Shown piece after piece: positions 24,336 through 33,436 of a DNA stretch of 60,008 bases; position 1 is the stretch's first letter, and every line of letters starts with the position of its first letter. The stretch covers positions 1 to 60,008 of the forward strand of contig VEPM01000025.1 in NCBI GenBank assembly GCA_012026795.1, read 5' to 3'. Position numbers and translations under genes: made by a program. The stretch comes from Candidatus Methanoperedens sp. Lineage in GTDB: Archaea > Halobacteriota > Methanosarcinia > Methanosarcinales > Methanoperedenaceae. Below the pieces are notes generated by a model. The model saw nothing but the letters and a program-made list of their open reading frames with translations. It made no database searches and was not told the DNA's origin.

Positions 24336-25394
24336 ATGCCCATTTCTAATCCCTTTTCTGATTCTATTTCAGACCCTGTTTATCTTAGCAGGTACCTGAA
24401 AGTGGTGAGAAATAAACTACCATCCCATTTCCTTATTTCACAATCCATACATGTTGATTTCAGCCGGGATTCGGATATTCATGAGCTATGGAGATTACAT
24501 GAAGGGGCCATGAAATCATTCCAGGAAAGATTAGATAATATAAACTCTGTCGAAGAACTTCTTCCGCGTGCAGCATCTTCTCTTCTTGACCTGAAAGTTG
24601 CTATTGCCGATAAAATTCTCCGGGATTGCTGTTTCTGTGAACGCAGGTGCGGAATAAACCGGAAAAAGAAGGAAACAGGATATTGCAAGATGGATGCTGT
24701 CTCCCGATATTCTGCCGAGTTCCTGCATCATGGTGAAGAACCGGAACTGGTGCCTTCACATACGATATTTTTTACGGGCTGCAATTTTTCCTGCGTCTAT
24801 TGCCAGAACTGGCAGATCTCGACAGCGCCGAAAAGAGGTATTCCAATATTGCCAGAAGAACTTGCACACAGGATAACATTGCAGCGGGCATACGGTTCAA
24901 GAAATGTAAATTTCGTAACGCCCACGCCGCATACCCATACGATCCTGAAAATCCTGAATGCGCTAAAGATCAATGTTCCTGTTGTATGGAACTCCAACAT
25001 GTATTATTCCAGCGAGGTCGCAAAGCTCCTTGAGGGTGTGGTAGATGTGTATCTCGGGGATTTTCGATATGGGAATGATGAGTGCGCCCTGAAATATTCA
25101 AATATTCCTGATTACTGGTCTGTTGTCACACGAAATTTCAAGACCGCGTATATCAGGGGTGAAATACTGCTGCGCCATCTTGTTATTCCAAACAATATCG
25201 AGTGCTGTACAAGACCTGTCATTGAATGGACAAAAGAGAATATCCCGAAGATAAGGTTTAACCTGATGTTCCAGTATTCTGCACATTACAGGGCAAATGA
25301 ATTTCCTCAGATCAACAGGGCGCTGACAGGTGAGGAATGCCGGAAAGCGGTTGATATTTTGAAAAAATCGGGACTTGCGGATGTAATTGTTTAA
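24336..25394 (+). CDS. PflX-like radical SAM protein (COG1313 type)
   Basis: A 352-residue radical SAM protein with the pyruvate formate-lyase activase-like motif CNFSCVYCQNW (Cys149, 153, 156). An N-terminal region of about 95 residues leads to CCFCERRCGINRKKKETGYC, a cysteine set typical of the PflX branch. Further motifs are NVNFVTPTPHTHT, VWNSNMY and DVYLGDFRYG. Members of this branch have no established substrate. Its close spacing behind the Tes-like gene suggests one transcript; a role in lipid chemistry is possible but unproven. Confidence 0.8.
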   Translation: MPISNPFSDSISDPVYLSRYLKVVRNKLPSHFLISQSIHVDFSRDSDIHELWRLHEGAMKSFQERLDNINSVEELLPRAASSLLDLKVAIADKILRDCCFCERRCGINRKKKETGYCKMDAVSRYSAEFLHHGEEPELVPSHTIFFTGCNFSCVYCQNWQISTAPKRGIPILPEELAHRITLQRAYGSRNVNFVTPTPHTHTILKILNALKINVPVVWNSNMYYSSEVAKLLEGVVDVYLGDFRYGNDECALKYSNIPDYWSVVTRNFKTAYIRGEILLRHLVIPNNIECCTRPVIEWTKENIPKIRFNLMFQYSAHYRANEFPQINRALTGEECRKAVDILKKSGLADVIV

Positions 25395-25495
25395 GTTTAA
25401 CATCCGGACATATCCTGGAATGTGTAGTCCTGAAGAGATAATCTATTTAAATCAGAATTACTATCATATTAAATGATAAGGGGAGTTTAATAGTT

Positions 25496-26746
25496 ATGGT
25501 AAATAAAATCGCTATAGCATGCCAGGGAGGAGGTAGTCATACAGCCTTTACCGCAGGCGTGCTGAAAAGAATTCTAAAAGAAAATGAGAAAAAGTACGAT
25601 ATTATAGCTCTTAGTGGAACATCAGGTGGCGCTATTTGCGCTTTATTGACCTGGTATGGGCTATTAACAGAAGGCAGCGATAAGGCGATCAGGCTGCTGG
25701 AATCGTTTTGGAAAGATATTTCAGCAAATACATTTGGAGATCTGCTTTTGAATGAATGGATCGTTGAAACATCTTATATCCAGGATAAAATTTTAGTCCC
25801 GCAAATAAGCCCATATGATTTCCCATCTTATTATCAGGATTACCTGAGGAGCCTTATTGAAAAGCAAGTGGATTTTGAAAAAATTAATGAATTCAAAAAT
25901 CCAGGACCTGAATTGATTATTGGGGCAGTTGATGTTTTATCAGGTAACTTCAGTGTGTTTAAGAATTCCACGGTCAATTCTGATGTGATCATGGCTTCGG
26001 CTGCAATACCAACTTTCTTTCGGGCAGTACCTGTTAATACATATTTGTTCAACTGGGATGAAATTCCGGGAAACGATAGCGTAAGATTTATTGACTTTCT
26101 AAAAAAGAATTATGGTATTGATTGGTTAAAAACAGCAAAAATTGAAAAAACCGATGAGAATAAGATCATTAGAGCATCTACTGAAGGAAATTATCTATCT
26201 CTGAGTCTTAACAATGAAAAAAATAAGGTAAACCTTAGAATAGATGATGGTAGAACCGATGAATTCATTGTAGAGAGAAATAGTACGTTAAATGTTATTA
26301 TGAAAAGTCAATACTGGGACGGTTTGTTTTCACAGAATCCTCCTTTACGGGATTTTGTTGATGGAGTTAATGTAAAACCTGATGAGATATGGGTAATACA
26401 GATCAATCCAAGAACAATTCCAAAGTTACCGGTATCAGTAGGAGCTATTCGAGATCGGCGAAATGAACTTGCCGGTAATCTTTCATTATATCAGGAGTTA
26501 TATTTTATTGAAAAAGTAAATGAATGGATAGAAAAGGGATTATTAAAAAAAGGAAAATATAAACGCATTAATGTTAGATTCATTAAAATGCTCCGGGAAC
26601 TGGATGTTGAAACAAAGATGGATCGAAACCCGAAATTCATAGAAAATATGATGAACTATGGTGAAGAACAGGCCGGGGAATTCATAAAACAGCTGCCATC
26701 AAAACCCATCAAAAAAGAACCATTCAGTAATGTTATATATAAATAG
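25496..26746 (+). CDS. Patatin-like phospholipase with an inserted domain
   Basis: A 416-residue serine hydrolase. The oxyanion loop is CQGGGSHTAFTAG, the nucleophile Ser43 is in SGTSGG, and the catalytic Asp275 is in YWDGLFSQNPPL. In most patatins the strand IPTFFRAVPV runs almost directly into the DG motif; here about 90 residues (182-271) are inserted between them, including LSLSLNNEKNKVNLRIDDGR and DEFIVERNSTLNV, which look like a small beta domain. The enzyme should cleave acyl esters; in an archaeon with ether lipids the substrate is open. It has its own promoter and a strong terminator follows. Confidence 0.85.
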   Translation: MVNKIAIACQGGGSHTAFTAGVLKRILKENEKKYDIIALSGTSGGAICALLTWYGLLTEGSDKAIRLLESFWKDISANTFGDLLLNEWIVETSYIQDKILVPQISPYDFPSYYQDYLRSLIEKQVDFEKINEFKNPGPELIIGAVDVLSGNFSVFKNSTVNSDVIMASAAIPTFFRAVPVNTYLFNWDEIPGNDSVRFIDFLKKNYGIDWLKTAKIEKTDENKIIRASTEGNYLSLSLNNEKNKVNLRIDDGRTDEFIVERNSTLNVIMKSQYWDGLFSQNPPLRDFVDGVNVKPDEIWVIQINPRTIPKLPVSVGAIRDRRNELAGNLSLYQELYFIEKVNEWIEKGLLKKGKYKRINVRFIKMLRELDVETKMDRNPKFIENMMNYGEEQAGEFIKQLPSKPIKKEPFSNVIYK

Positions 26747-26776
26747 TCTTTGATTCATCTAATTTCCGTTCATGGT

Positions 26777-26804
26777 ATGAAAAACCCGGCAGCCGGGTTT
26801 TTCA
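26777..26804 (+). terminator. Hairpin terminator after the patatin gene
   Basis: A perfect hairpin, ATGAAAAACCCGG-CAG-CCGGGTTTTTCAT, with the T-run inside the right arm. It lies 30 bases after the stop codon. A second inverted repeat, CTTTGCGA and TCGCAAAG 15 bases apart, follows at 26838-26868 before the next gene. Confidence 0.7.
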
Positions 26805-26918
26805 TGTTCTTATTTATGAGCTACAGTTGATCGCCGACTTTGCGAGGATCAAATCATACATCGCAAAGCGTGCCAAGGATATTTATAGTAATGTTACTTT
26901 ATTAATGTCGTCATTGCT

Positions 26919-28910
26919 ATGAGCGAACTTGGTTTCTTGAGGGATTTTGTCATTATTTTTAGTGCTGCTATAGCTATTAATTTTTTGTTCTATCGTCTTC
27001 GCATTGCCCCAATTGTAGGTTATTTGATCGCAGGAGTACTGCTTGGTCCTTCGATGCTTGGCATCATATATGATGTGGAACTGATCGAAATTCTGGCTGA
27101 AGTCGGTGTAATTCTATTATTGTTTTTGATCGGTATTGAATTCTCGATTGAAGAACTTTTCAGGATCAATCGTTCGGTGTTTCTTGGCGGATTTATCCAG
27201 GTCTTTTTAACTACTGTAGTGGTTCTGTTAATTTCTCTTTCCTTCGGTATTTCCATTGAAAAAGGTATTTTTATGGGCCTTCTGGTTGCAATGAGCAGCA
27301 CAGCTATTGTATTTAAAGTTCTCTCAGACCGTGGTGAGATGGACTCTCCGCAGGGCCGGATTTCGGCAGGGATCCTGATATTTCAGGACCTCAGCGTTGT
27401 AGTATTAGTTTTGATTTTGCCAATGCTGGCAGGAAGATCCGGTTTTTCTGCTTTTAATGTTTTATCAAATCTTTTCTGGGCATTTTCTATAATGGGCATT
27501 GTTATCGTAGTAGCCAGGTTTGTTGTTCCTTTAATACTGAACAATGTAGTACAGACACACAGCCGTGAGTTATTTTTGATCAGCATTGTCCTGATCTGCA
27601 TAGGAACTGCATGGCTAACATCGCTTGTGGGTTTATCGCTGGCACTTGGAGCTTTTCTTGCAGGTCTTGTGATCTCTGAATCGCAGTACGGGCACCAGGC
27701 ATTCAGTGAGATACTTCCTCTTAAGGATATTTTCGTTATTCTTTTCTTTGTTTCAATTGGTATGCTGCTGGATATAAATTCTGTAATTCGCAATCCACTT
27801 TATGTACTTCTGGGGGTGCTTGCAATTCTTGTGATCAAATTTATTGTTGGGATGCTTGTACCTGTTGTGCTGGGTTACCCGCTCAGGATAGGAGTACTTG
27901 TCGGAGTAATCCTTTCCCAGATAGGTGAATTCTCTTTTGTACTCTCAAAGGAAGGGATAAATCTTGGTTTACTTTCAGGCGATGATTACCAGGTTTTTCT
28001 GGCATCTTCGATCATTACAATGATGTTCACCCCATTTATGATACAGGGAAGCGGCAGGTTTTCAGAATATTTTGAACGTCTGCCAATATCCAATACCCTG
28101 AAGTTCGGGCGCTTCCATGAAAATGTCCTCAAGAAACCAGAGCTAAAAAACCATGTTATTGTTGTGGGTTTTGGCTTAAACGGGAGGAATGTTTCAAGAG
28201 TTTTATCGGCATCCGGGATTCCCTTTGCTGTTCTGGAGATGAATCCTGAAACTGTGCGAAATGAAAAAAAACGAGGTGTTCCAATATTTTATGGTGATGC
28301 TTCCAAAGAGGCGGTACTTGCGCATGTTAATTTAATTGGCGCGTTGTCTATCGTAATTGCTATTTCTGATGCCTCTGCCACGCGAAGGATAGTAGAACTG
28401 GCAAGGAGGATTAATCCCCAGGTGTACATCATTGCAAGAACCCGTTATACAAAAGAAGTAAATCCGTTGTATTCTCTTGGTGCAAATGATGTCATACCTG
28501 AAGAGTTTGAAACCTCGATTGAGATCATTTCAAGGGTGCTGCATCGGTATTTTATTCCTGTGAACGAGATAGATAAGCATATCAGTGAAATCCGCAAAGG
28601 TGGTTACGGGATATTTCGCAATCAGGAGCAAAAATATACTGTATTTCCGGAATTGAAACAACAATTGCCTGATATTGACATCGAGACCGTCAGAATAGAA
28701 GAAACTTCACAGTTGGCAGGAAAGACCCTGGCAGAGGTTGGTTTAAGAAAGAATTATGGGGTTATGGTACTGGCAATAAAGCGCGGAAGAGAAACTATAA
28801 CCAATCCTACCGGTGATATTCGATTGGATGCTCAGGATATTGTTATTTTGATCGGGACAAGGGACAGTATCACAAAAGTTTCTTCAATAGTTTTGGCATC
28901 GGCTGAATAG
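26919..28910 (+). CDS. CPA2-type cation/proton antiporter with TrkA domains
   Basis: A 663-residue protein of the KefB/KefC type. Residues 1-390 form about 12 or 13 membrane helices of a Na+/H+ or K+/H+ exchanger, including LLLFLIGIEFSIEEL, MSSTAIVFKVLSDRGE and GAFLAGLVISES. Residues 410-530 are a TrkA-N nucleotide-binding Rossmann domain (NHVIVVGFGLNGRNV), and residues 575-660 are a TrkA-C regulatory domain. It exports potassium or sodium in exchange for protons under nucleotide control. It is a single gene with TATA-like sequence upstream (GGATATTTATAGTAATG) and converges with the next transporter. Confidence 0.9.
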   Translation: MSELGFLRDFVIIFSAAIAINFLFYRLRIAPIVGYLIAGVLLGPSMLGIIYDVELIEILAEVGVILLLFLIGIEFSIEELFRINRSVFLGGFIQVFLTTVVVLLISLSFGISIEKGIFMGLLVAMSSTAIVFKVLSDRGEMDSPQGRISAGILIFQDLSVVVLVLILPMLAGRSGFSAFNVLSNLFWAFSIMGIVIVVARFVVPLILNNVVQTHSRELFLISIVLICIGTAWLTSLVGLSLALGAFLAGLVISESQYGHQAFSEILPLKDIFVILFFVSIGMLLDINSVIRNPLYVLLGVLAILVIKFIVGMLVPVVLGYPLRIGVLVGVILSQIGEFSFVLSKEGINLGLLSGDDYQVFLASSIITMMFTPFMIQGSGRFSEYFERLPISNTLKFGRFHENVLKKPELKNHVIVVGFGLNGRNVSRVLSASGIPFAVLEMNPETVRNEKKRGVPIFYGDASKEAVLAHVNLIGALSIVIAISDASATRRIVELARRINPQVYIIARTRYTKEVNPLYSLGANDVIPEEFETSIEIISRVLHRYFIPVNEIDKHISEIRKGGYGIFRNQEQKYTVFPELKQQLPDIDIETVRIEETSQLAGKTLAEVGLRKNYGVMVLAIKRGRETITNPTGDIRLDAQDIVILIGTRDSITKVSSIVLASAE

Positions 28911-28919
28911 TGAAGATAA

Positions 28920-28966
28920 AGAGAAAAAAGAAAAAAAAAGTCCTGGAAAAAATTAAATTTTCAGGA
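28920..28966 (-). terminator. Terminator of the DUF1646 gene
   Basis: On the minus strand the hairpin GTCCTG...CAGGAC with an AT-rich inner stem covers the stop codon and runs into nine T residues followed by CTTTTTTC. It sits between two convergent genes and may act for both. Confidence 0.65.
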
Positions 28967-30050
28967 CAAACAGGATGACATAGTAAACAACCATTATAAC
29001 TATGCCAAGCGGCACACCAAGTTTTGCCCATTCTTTGCTGGTTATACCCAGCTTATTTGCTGATATGATATTGGGAATGTTCCCCGGTATAAGCATACCT
29101 CCTGCGATCAAAAGTCCCATAAGTGCGGCATTGATCTGCAAGGTCGCCATGCCTTTTGTTATCTCGGCTGAAGCAAGTGTGGCATTATCCAATATTGCTG
29201 AAACTGAATTGACCCAGTACAGGATTTCAGGTGACAGCGCTTTAATGTACCATTCAATTATTGGGGTAAACCCGATTCCAAGGAAAACAAGCGCCATTAC
29301 AAAGATATACACTTTGAATGCCCGAATCCCGACATCTTTCAAGGTTTCTTTTTCTTCTGCAGCTTCCAATGAATCTTTTGCTTTTTCTTTTTTCCCGACA
29401 AAGAAAATGCTGAGAATTCCCAGGGCAAGTACTCCCGGAATGATATATTTTCCGATCTGATCAAACAAGAACCAGAAGTCTTCCTGCAATTTTGTCTTTA
29501 TCACAATTGTGGACAACGGCTCGCCAACAGGAGTAAGTGCAGCCCCAAGACCAATTGCAAAACAGGCGATAATCACAAGATTGATCTCGGTTTTGCGGTT
29601 CAACTTCAAGGCGCTGACCAGTTCAACTAAGAGCAATGCAGCAATAATCGCTGTTACAATGCTTGATAAAATTCCAAGTATAACTACGATCAGGAACACG
29701 AAAACTTTTAAAGGTACCTTTTCAAGTATAGAATCCGTAAAACCCTTGAGACTTTTGCGACCATAATGGAATAACAATCCTGCTATCAGAACGGCCAGTG
29801 TGATCTCTATCGGGTCAACAATTGCTTTTTCAATAAGTGTCAGGTTCCAACCGGGTGCGATCTCATCTGCTGCTACCGAAGATACTTTCAATAAAAAGTG
29901 ATCCAGTGTAACCGCAAGGATACCCATGGAAAACAGGAATGCTTCAAGATTATGTTCAATTTTTTTAACTAAAAACGGTCCTAATAATACTATCAGGAAT
30001 ATGACAAACAAACCTGCTGAAAGTGTCATATCCTTTGGTGGTAGTTCCAT
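28953..30050 (-). CDS. DUF1646 family membrane transporter
   Basis: A 365-residue membrane protein with about 10 helices matching the DUF1646 family of the ion transporter superfamily, which is related to ArsB and NhaD. Two internally related halves are visible: GLGAALTPVGEPLSTIVIKT in the first and the DNATLASAEIT...GGMLIPGNIPNIISAN pattern in the second, both with the small polar residues that line ion sites. Substrate is unknown; cation export or organic anion transport is likely. A GAGG ribosome site precedes the start and a 15-base palindrome lies 28 bases further up. Confidence 0.8.
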   Translation of the reverse strand: MELPPKDMTLSAGLFVIFLIVLLGPFLVKKIEHNLEAFLFSMGILAVTLDHFLLKVSSVAADEIAPGWNLTLIEKAIVDPIEITLAVLIAGLLFHYGRKSLKGFTDSILEKVPLKVFVFLIVVILGILSSIVTAIIAALLLVELVSALKLNRKTEINLVIIACFAIGLGAALTPVGEPLSTIVIKTKLQEDFWFLFDQIGKYIIPGVLALGILSIFFVGKKEKAKDSLEAAEEKETLKDVGIRAFKVYIFVMALVFLGIGFTPIIEWYIKALSPEILYWVNSVSAILDNATLASAEITKGMATLQINAALMGLLIAGGMLIPGNIPNIISANKLGITSKEWAKLGVPLGIVIMVVYYVILFVLKI

Positions 30051-30077
30051 ACGATTGCCTCCTATAACAATTTTTTC

Positions 30078-30092
30078 ACGTTCAGAACGTGT
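30078..30092. promoter_or_regulatory. Perfect 15-base palindrome before the DUF1646 gene
   Basis: CACGTTC-A-GAACGTG, located 28 bases upstream of the minus-strand start at 30050 and about 100 bases beyond the herA stop. It could be an operator for the transporter gene. It lacks a T-run on the minus strand, so it is a poor terminator for herA. Confidence 0.4.
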
Positions 30093-30187
30093 TTGTTCTT
30101 AACTTTTTTGGTTTGATCGCACAGGAATTTATGCAGAATATCCCGAAGACGACAGACTTTACTTCATTTTGCAGGAATCAGAAAAAA

Positions 30188-31756
30188 TTACACCCCCACA
30201 TCCATCTCCTCATCCGCCCTCACTTCCGGCGCCCTGTGCTTTTCCTCATACTTCCTTTCTGCCGCCCAGATAGCCGGTGCATCCTTGCTCCTCCCTTTCG
30301 TATCACTCGTGAGTCTCTTTCGAATCTTAACCAGCGCAGGCGTATTTATCGCCACCCCTGAAATGACCGCCTGGCCTTTTGCAAGGGATGGCAGCTCCAT
30401 GATCAGGTCCCTGCTTGCGGATTCAATGCTCTGGGCTATCTGCTGCTGGTCTGTGGGATTTACGATTCGCATCGTTATCTGGGTCATGCATTGCGACAGG
30501 GAATCCGCATCCAGTTTGCTGGGGCGCTGTGATACGAGACATACGCCTATCCCGAACTTCCTGCCTTCGGAAAGAATGGTCTTTAAGACGCTCTTGGATT
30601 TTGCTTCGCCGCTTTGCGGAGCGAACCTGTGAGCTTCCTCGATCACCAGAAAGACAGGATAGGGGAGGAATTTATCCACATGGGATTCATTGTACCTGTT
30701 ATTCTCTGTGCCTTCGCGCGCATCGAACAGGCGGCGCAGCATTACCGAGGCGATCAATTGCTGGAATGTCTCTTCAATTCCTGAAACATCCATTATTGTG
30801 AGCTGACCCACTTTGAAATAATCGGCAAGGGGGATTGTCTGGAAATCATCGAAAATGGGTGCGTACAGTTTCCCGAACCTCCAGTTGATGCCTTCGATCG
30901 TGGACTCGTTATTCTTATCCCGGAGAGCCTCTATCTCCTGTTTCAATTCATTGCGGATGAACTGTTTCTTACTATTATTCTTCAGGCTATGAAAAGCCGA
31001 ACGGAACAGTGTCTTCATTTTATCAGACATCGTACCGTCATCCATAATGCTGATAAAATCACTGATAAGGAGGTCGCTTATCCTGATCTTTATATCTTTT
31101 GGTTTAACTATCTTTACTTTCGGGCGGTAAGTTGCAGTCACAAATTCTGCGTTGTTTGAAATTTCAAGAAGCGTGGAGTATTCCCCGTGAGGATCAAAAA
31201 TAAGAACAGGGGCCATGTTATAAGGCTTCAACAGTTCTTCGACCAGAACGCCGACAGTATATGATTTCCCCGCGCCTGTGGATGCTATCACCGATATATG
31301 CTGGCTCACAATATCACGTACGGATAAAACGATCCCTGTCTTTTCACCAAGCACGTTCCCGATCAGTGCAGAACCGGGATCTCCTGCTTTTACTTTACTT
31401 ATATCTTTCAGGACATCCTCGCCCGCGCGGTCGATTTTCACGCCGCTGGCAGGATTTGTCCTGGGATTTATGAATTCACCCATCGATGCATCAAAAAACC
31501 CAACGACTGATGTTGAATATGAATAATATTTGAAATCCTGGAGATCAAACCCATAAAACGCCGAAACGTCATCAGGAGAAAGCTCCATATCCATAAGGAA
31601 TTCCTGCGGATACTGTTTGAGGGGCACTCCATATTTCACCCTGCACAGGACCTTTCTTTCTCCTTCAAGATAGAATGCGAACATCCCTGCAGGGAGCCGC
31701 TCGCTTGAAATGAATGAAAATCCCTCTTCATCCGAATGATTGACAATCCCGATCAT
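30188..31756 (-). CDS. herA: HerA-family bipolar DNA helicase/translocase
   Basis: A 522-residue FtsK/HerA-type hexameric ATPase. Residues 1-130 form the HAS-barrel region, Walker A is ASTGAGKSYT near residue 175, the HerA-typical LIFDPHGEYSTLLE follows, and Walker B/arginine motifs occur in PVFLVIEEAHRFAPQ and VSQRPSKLD. HerA pumps DNA for the NurA nuclease during end resection. I choose the ATG at 31756, which overlaps the stop of the previous gene by four bases; the longer frame to 31804 would intrude further. It is the last gene of the mre11-rad50-nurA operon. Confidence 0.95.
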   Translation of the reverse strand: MIGIVNHSDEEGFSFISSERLPAGMFAFYLEGERKVLCRVKYGVPLKQYPQEFLMDMELSPDDVSAFYGFDLQDFKYYSYSTSVVGFFDASMGEFINPRTNPASGVKIDRAGEDVLKDISKVKAGDPGSALIGNVLGEKTGIVLSVRDIVSQHISVIASTGAGKSYTVGVLVEELLKPYNMAPVLIFDPHGEYSTLLEISNNAEFVTATYRPKVKIVKPKDIKIRISDLLISDFISIMDDGTMSDKMKTLFRSAFHSLKNNSKKQFIRNELKQEIEALRDKNNESTIEGINWRFGKLYAPIFDDFQTIPLADYFKVGQLTIMDVSGIEETFQQLIASVMLRRLFDAREGTENNRYNESHVDKFLPYPVFLVIEEAHRFAPQSGEAKSKSVLKTILSEGRKFGIGVCLVSQRPSKLDADSLSQCMTQITMRIVNPTDQQQIAQSIESASRDLIMELPSLAKGQAVISGVAINTPALVKIRKRLTSDTKGRSKDAPAIWAAERKYEEKHRAPEVRADEEMDVGV

Positions 31757-32268
31757 AAATCTCTCTTGATATATTTCCGAACAAGCGTAAGCATGGCTTT
31801 GCATTCAGGGCACTGCGCCTCGATCTTGTCGGCCATCGTGATGAGGACGTCCTGTGAAAGAGCATCGCTGTTGGAGTGAAAATAAGCAATACAGGGCTTC
31901 CCGTTCATAAAATGAAATGACTTTAATTCCTCATTGTCCAGCATTTCGACATTATCCCTCACATCGGGCGGTGAATCGATATCGTATTTTACAATCCCGT
32001 TACGGATTATTCCAAGCCCGTGGATAAAATAATAGCTGTTCCTGAAATCCTCATTAAAAGGAGCATATTTGGCCTTCAATTCAGGACTGATATATGGAAT
32101 AAGGTCTTCTCTTATTGAATTTGTAATGTTCTTAATCACACCGACTATCAATCCGTCATCTTTTTTTATTTTTATGAAACTGCCGATGCGTTCCTTTTTA
32201 GCATCAGGCGGTATTTTTGCCACATATGTCTTCGCATCTTCAACCCTGATTATGTCTCCTAATGTCAT
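31753..32268 (-). CDS. Unknown protein between nurA and herA
   Basis: A 171-residue protein with no assigned family that I recognise. The first 50 residues (MTLGDIIRVEDAKTYVAKIP, then GSFIKIKKDDGLIVGVIKNI) look like the beta-barrel that begins HerA and ATP synthase subunits (HAS barrel). The middle is mixed alpha/beta, with DVLITMADKIEAQCPECKAM near the end carrying a CxxC pair. It overlaps herA by four bases and follows nurA by 22, so it is cotranslated with the resection machinery. A likely role is an adaptor or regulatory subunit of HerA-NurA. Confidence 0.65.
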   Translation of the reverse strand: MTLGDIIRVEDAKTYVAKIPPDAKKERIGSFIKIKKDDGLIVGVIKNITNSIREDLIPYISPELKAKYAPFNEDFRNSYYFIHGLGIIRNGIVKYDIDSPPDVRDNVEMLDNEELKSFHFMNGKPCIAYFHSNSDALSQDVLITMADKIEAQCPECKAMLTLVRKYIKRDL

Positions 32269-32290
32269 TTTATCCTCCTATCTGATAATT

Positions 32291-33436
32291 TTATTTATGA
32301 CTTTTATGAAAATCCTTTTCACTTCTATGTATCTTTATCCCATGAACCTTACAAAAATTCTCAAGCATCCCGTAAAAAAGCTCATGCTCGTTCGTCCTTA
32401 TCACCGCCGCATCATGCGCCCGCATCACTATATCGGGATAATTGCCGCGAATGATACATTCTGCCCTGATAAGGTCTGCGATCTTATCAACCATATTTTC
32501 TTTCTGGACCCATGCAGGAAATTCCACACGTGCGGGAAGACCATTGCCTGTCCTCATGTAAAAAAAAGCGATGTCCTTATTGAATCTTCCGTAATTATCA
32601 AGAACGGATTTTGCCTCATCGCCGCGCCTGTCATCGCGGTCACAGAGAAAAGCCGCTGTCCGCTCTCCCCATAACATATTTGAAAAAAGATGCGTATCTG
32701 AAAGTTTACTTTTCCTCAAACCGAAAAGGAAATGCATCATAAGCGTAATGTCCCGCGGCATGGTAGTATCAATAAAACCGATCACGGGATTTCCGGTTTT
32801 TTCCGAAGTTTCAAACAGTTTCATTATTGATTTTATATAAATTTCCCTCGTATTTTTGTTCAGAACGTTAATATGCGAAAGAATAAGCGCTCCATCAAGC
32901 AGTATAAAGATACTTTCATATTCATTCATCAGGCGGGCAATCCCATCGCATTCCATGGAAAAACGGCGCGCATCGACGTATTCGCTTCCGAAGGAATAAA
33001 CGCTTGCCTCTTCAAACTCATCCGGCGTGATTATAATTGCATCAGTTTCCTGCTTATAATCCATATTTTCCGTGTGCCTGTTAAAAATACGTGAAACCTG
33101 AATAACAGCAAGGGGTATCTCATAATTCTTATCCGAATATATCTGGCTCCCATCCACAGCCCCAACAGGAATACCTGACAGCACAGAATCAACCCATACC
33201 ATCGCATCCTTGCGGTTTTCCCAGTTGAATGGGAATGGATGAATGAGTTTTCCCGGCTCAAGAAGCTTCGCGCCACTGTAAGACGGAAGGTTCTTATTAA
33301 GCCCCATGTTGATTATGTTCAATTTATCAAGTTCGGTCCTGTATTCCCTGGTCAATTCGGAGAGTTCGGCATCATAGGATTTTATTGCGGAAAGCTTCTC
33401 ATCGAACTGAAGGGAGATATTTTTTAAGTCGAGCAT
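32291..33436 (-). CDS. nurA: NurA 5'-3' nuclease
   Basis: A 381-residue NurA with an RNase H-like core. Metal-binding acidic residues are in PVGAVDGSQIYS near residue 93, IFILLDGALILS near 178 and VIGFIDTTMPRD near 222; the C-terminal part has VMRAHDAAVIRTNE near 345. A coiled-coil-like N-terminal 60 residues precedes the core. NurA degrades the 5' strand within the ring formed with HerA. It overlaps rad50 by 13 bases. Confidence 0.93.
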   Translation of the reverse strand: MLDLKNISLQFDEKLSAIKSYDAELSELTREYRTELDKLNIINMGLNKNLPSYSGAKLLEPGKLIHPFPFNWENRKDAMVWVDSVLSGIPVGAVDGSQIYSDKNYEIPLAVIQVSRIFNRHTENMDYKQETDAIIITPDEFEEASVYSFGSEYVDARRFSMECDGIARLMNEYESIFILLDGALILSHINVLNKNTREIYIKSIMKLFETSEKTGNPVIGFIDTTMPRDITLMMHFLFGLRKSKLSDTHLFSNMLWGERTAAFLCDRDDRRGDEAKSVLDNYGRFNKDIAFFYMRTGNGLPARVEFPAWVQKENMVDKIADLIRAECIIRGNYPDIVMRAHDAAVIRTNEHELFYGMLENFCKVHGIKIHRSEKDFHKSHK

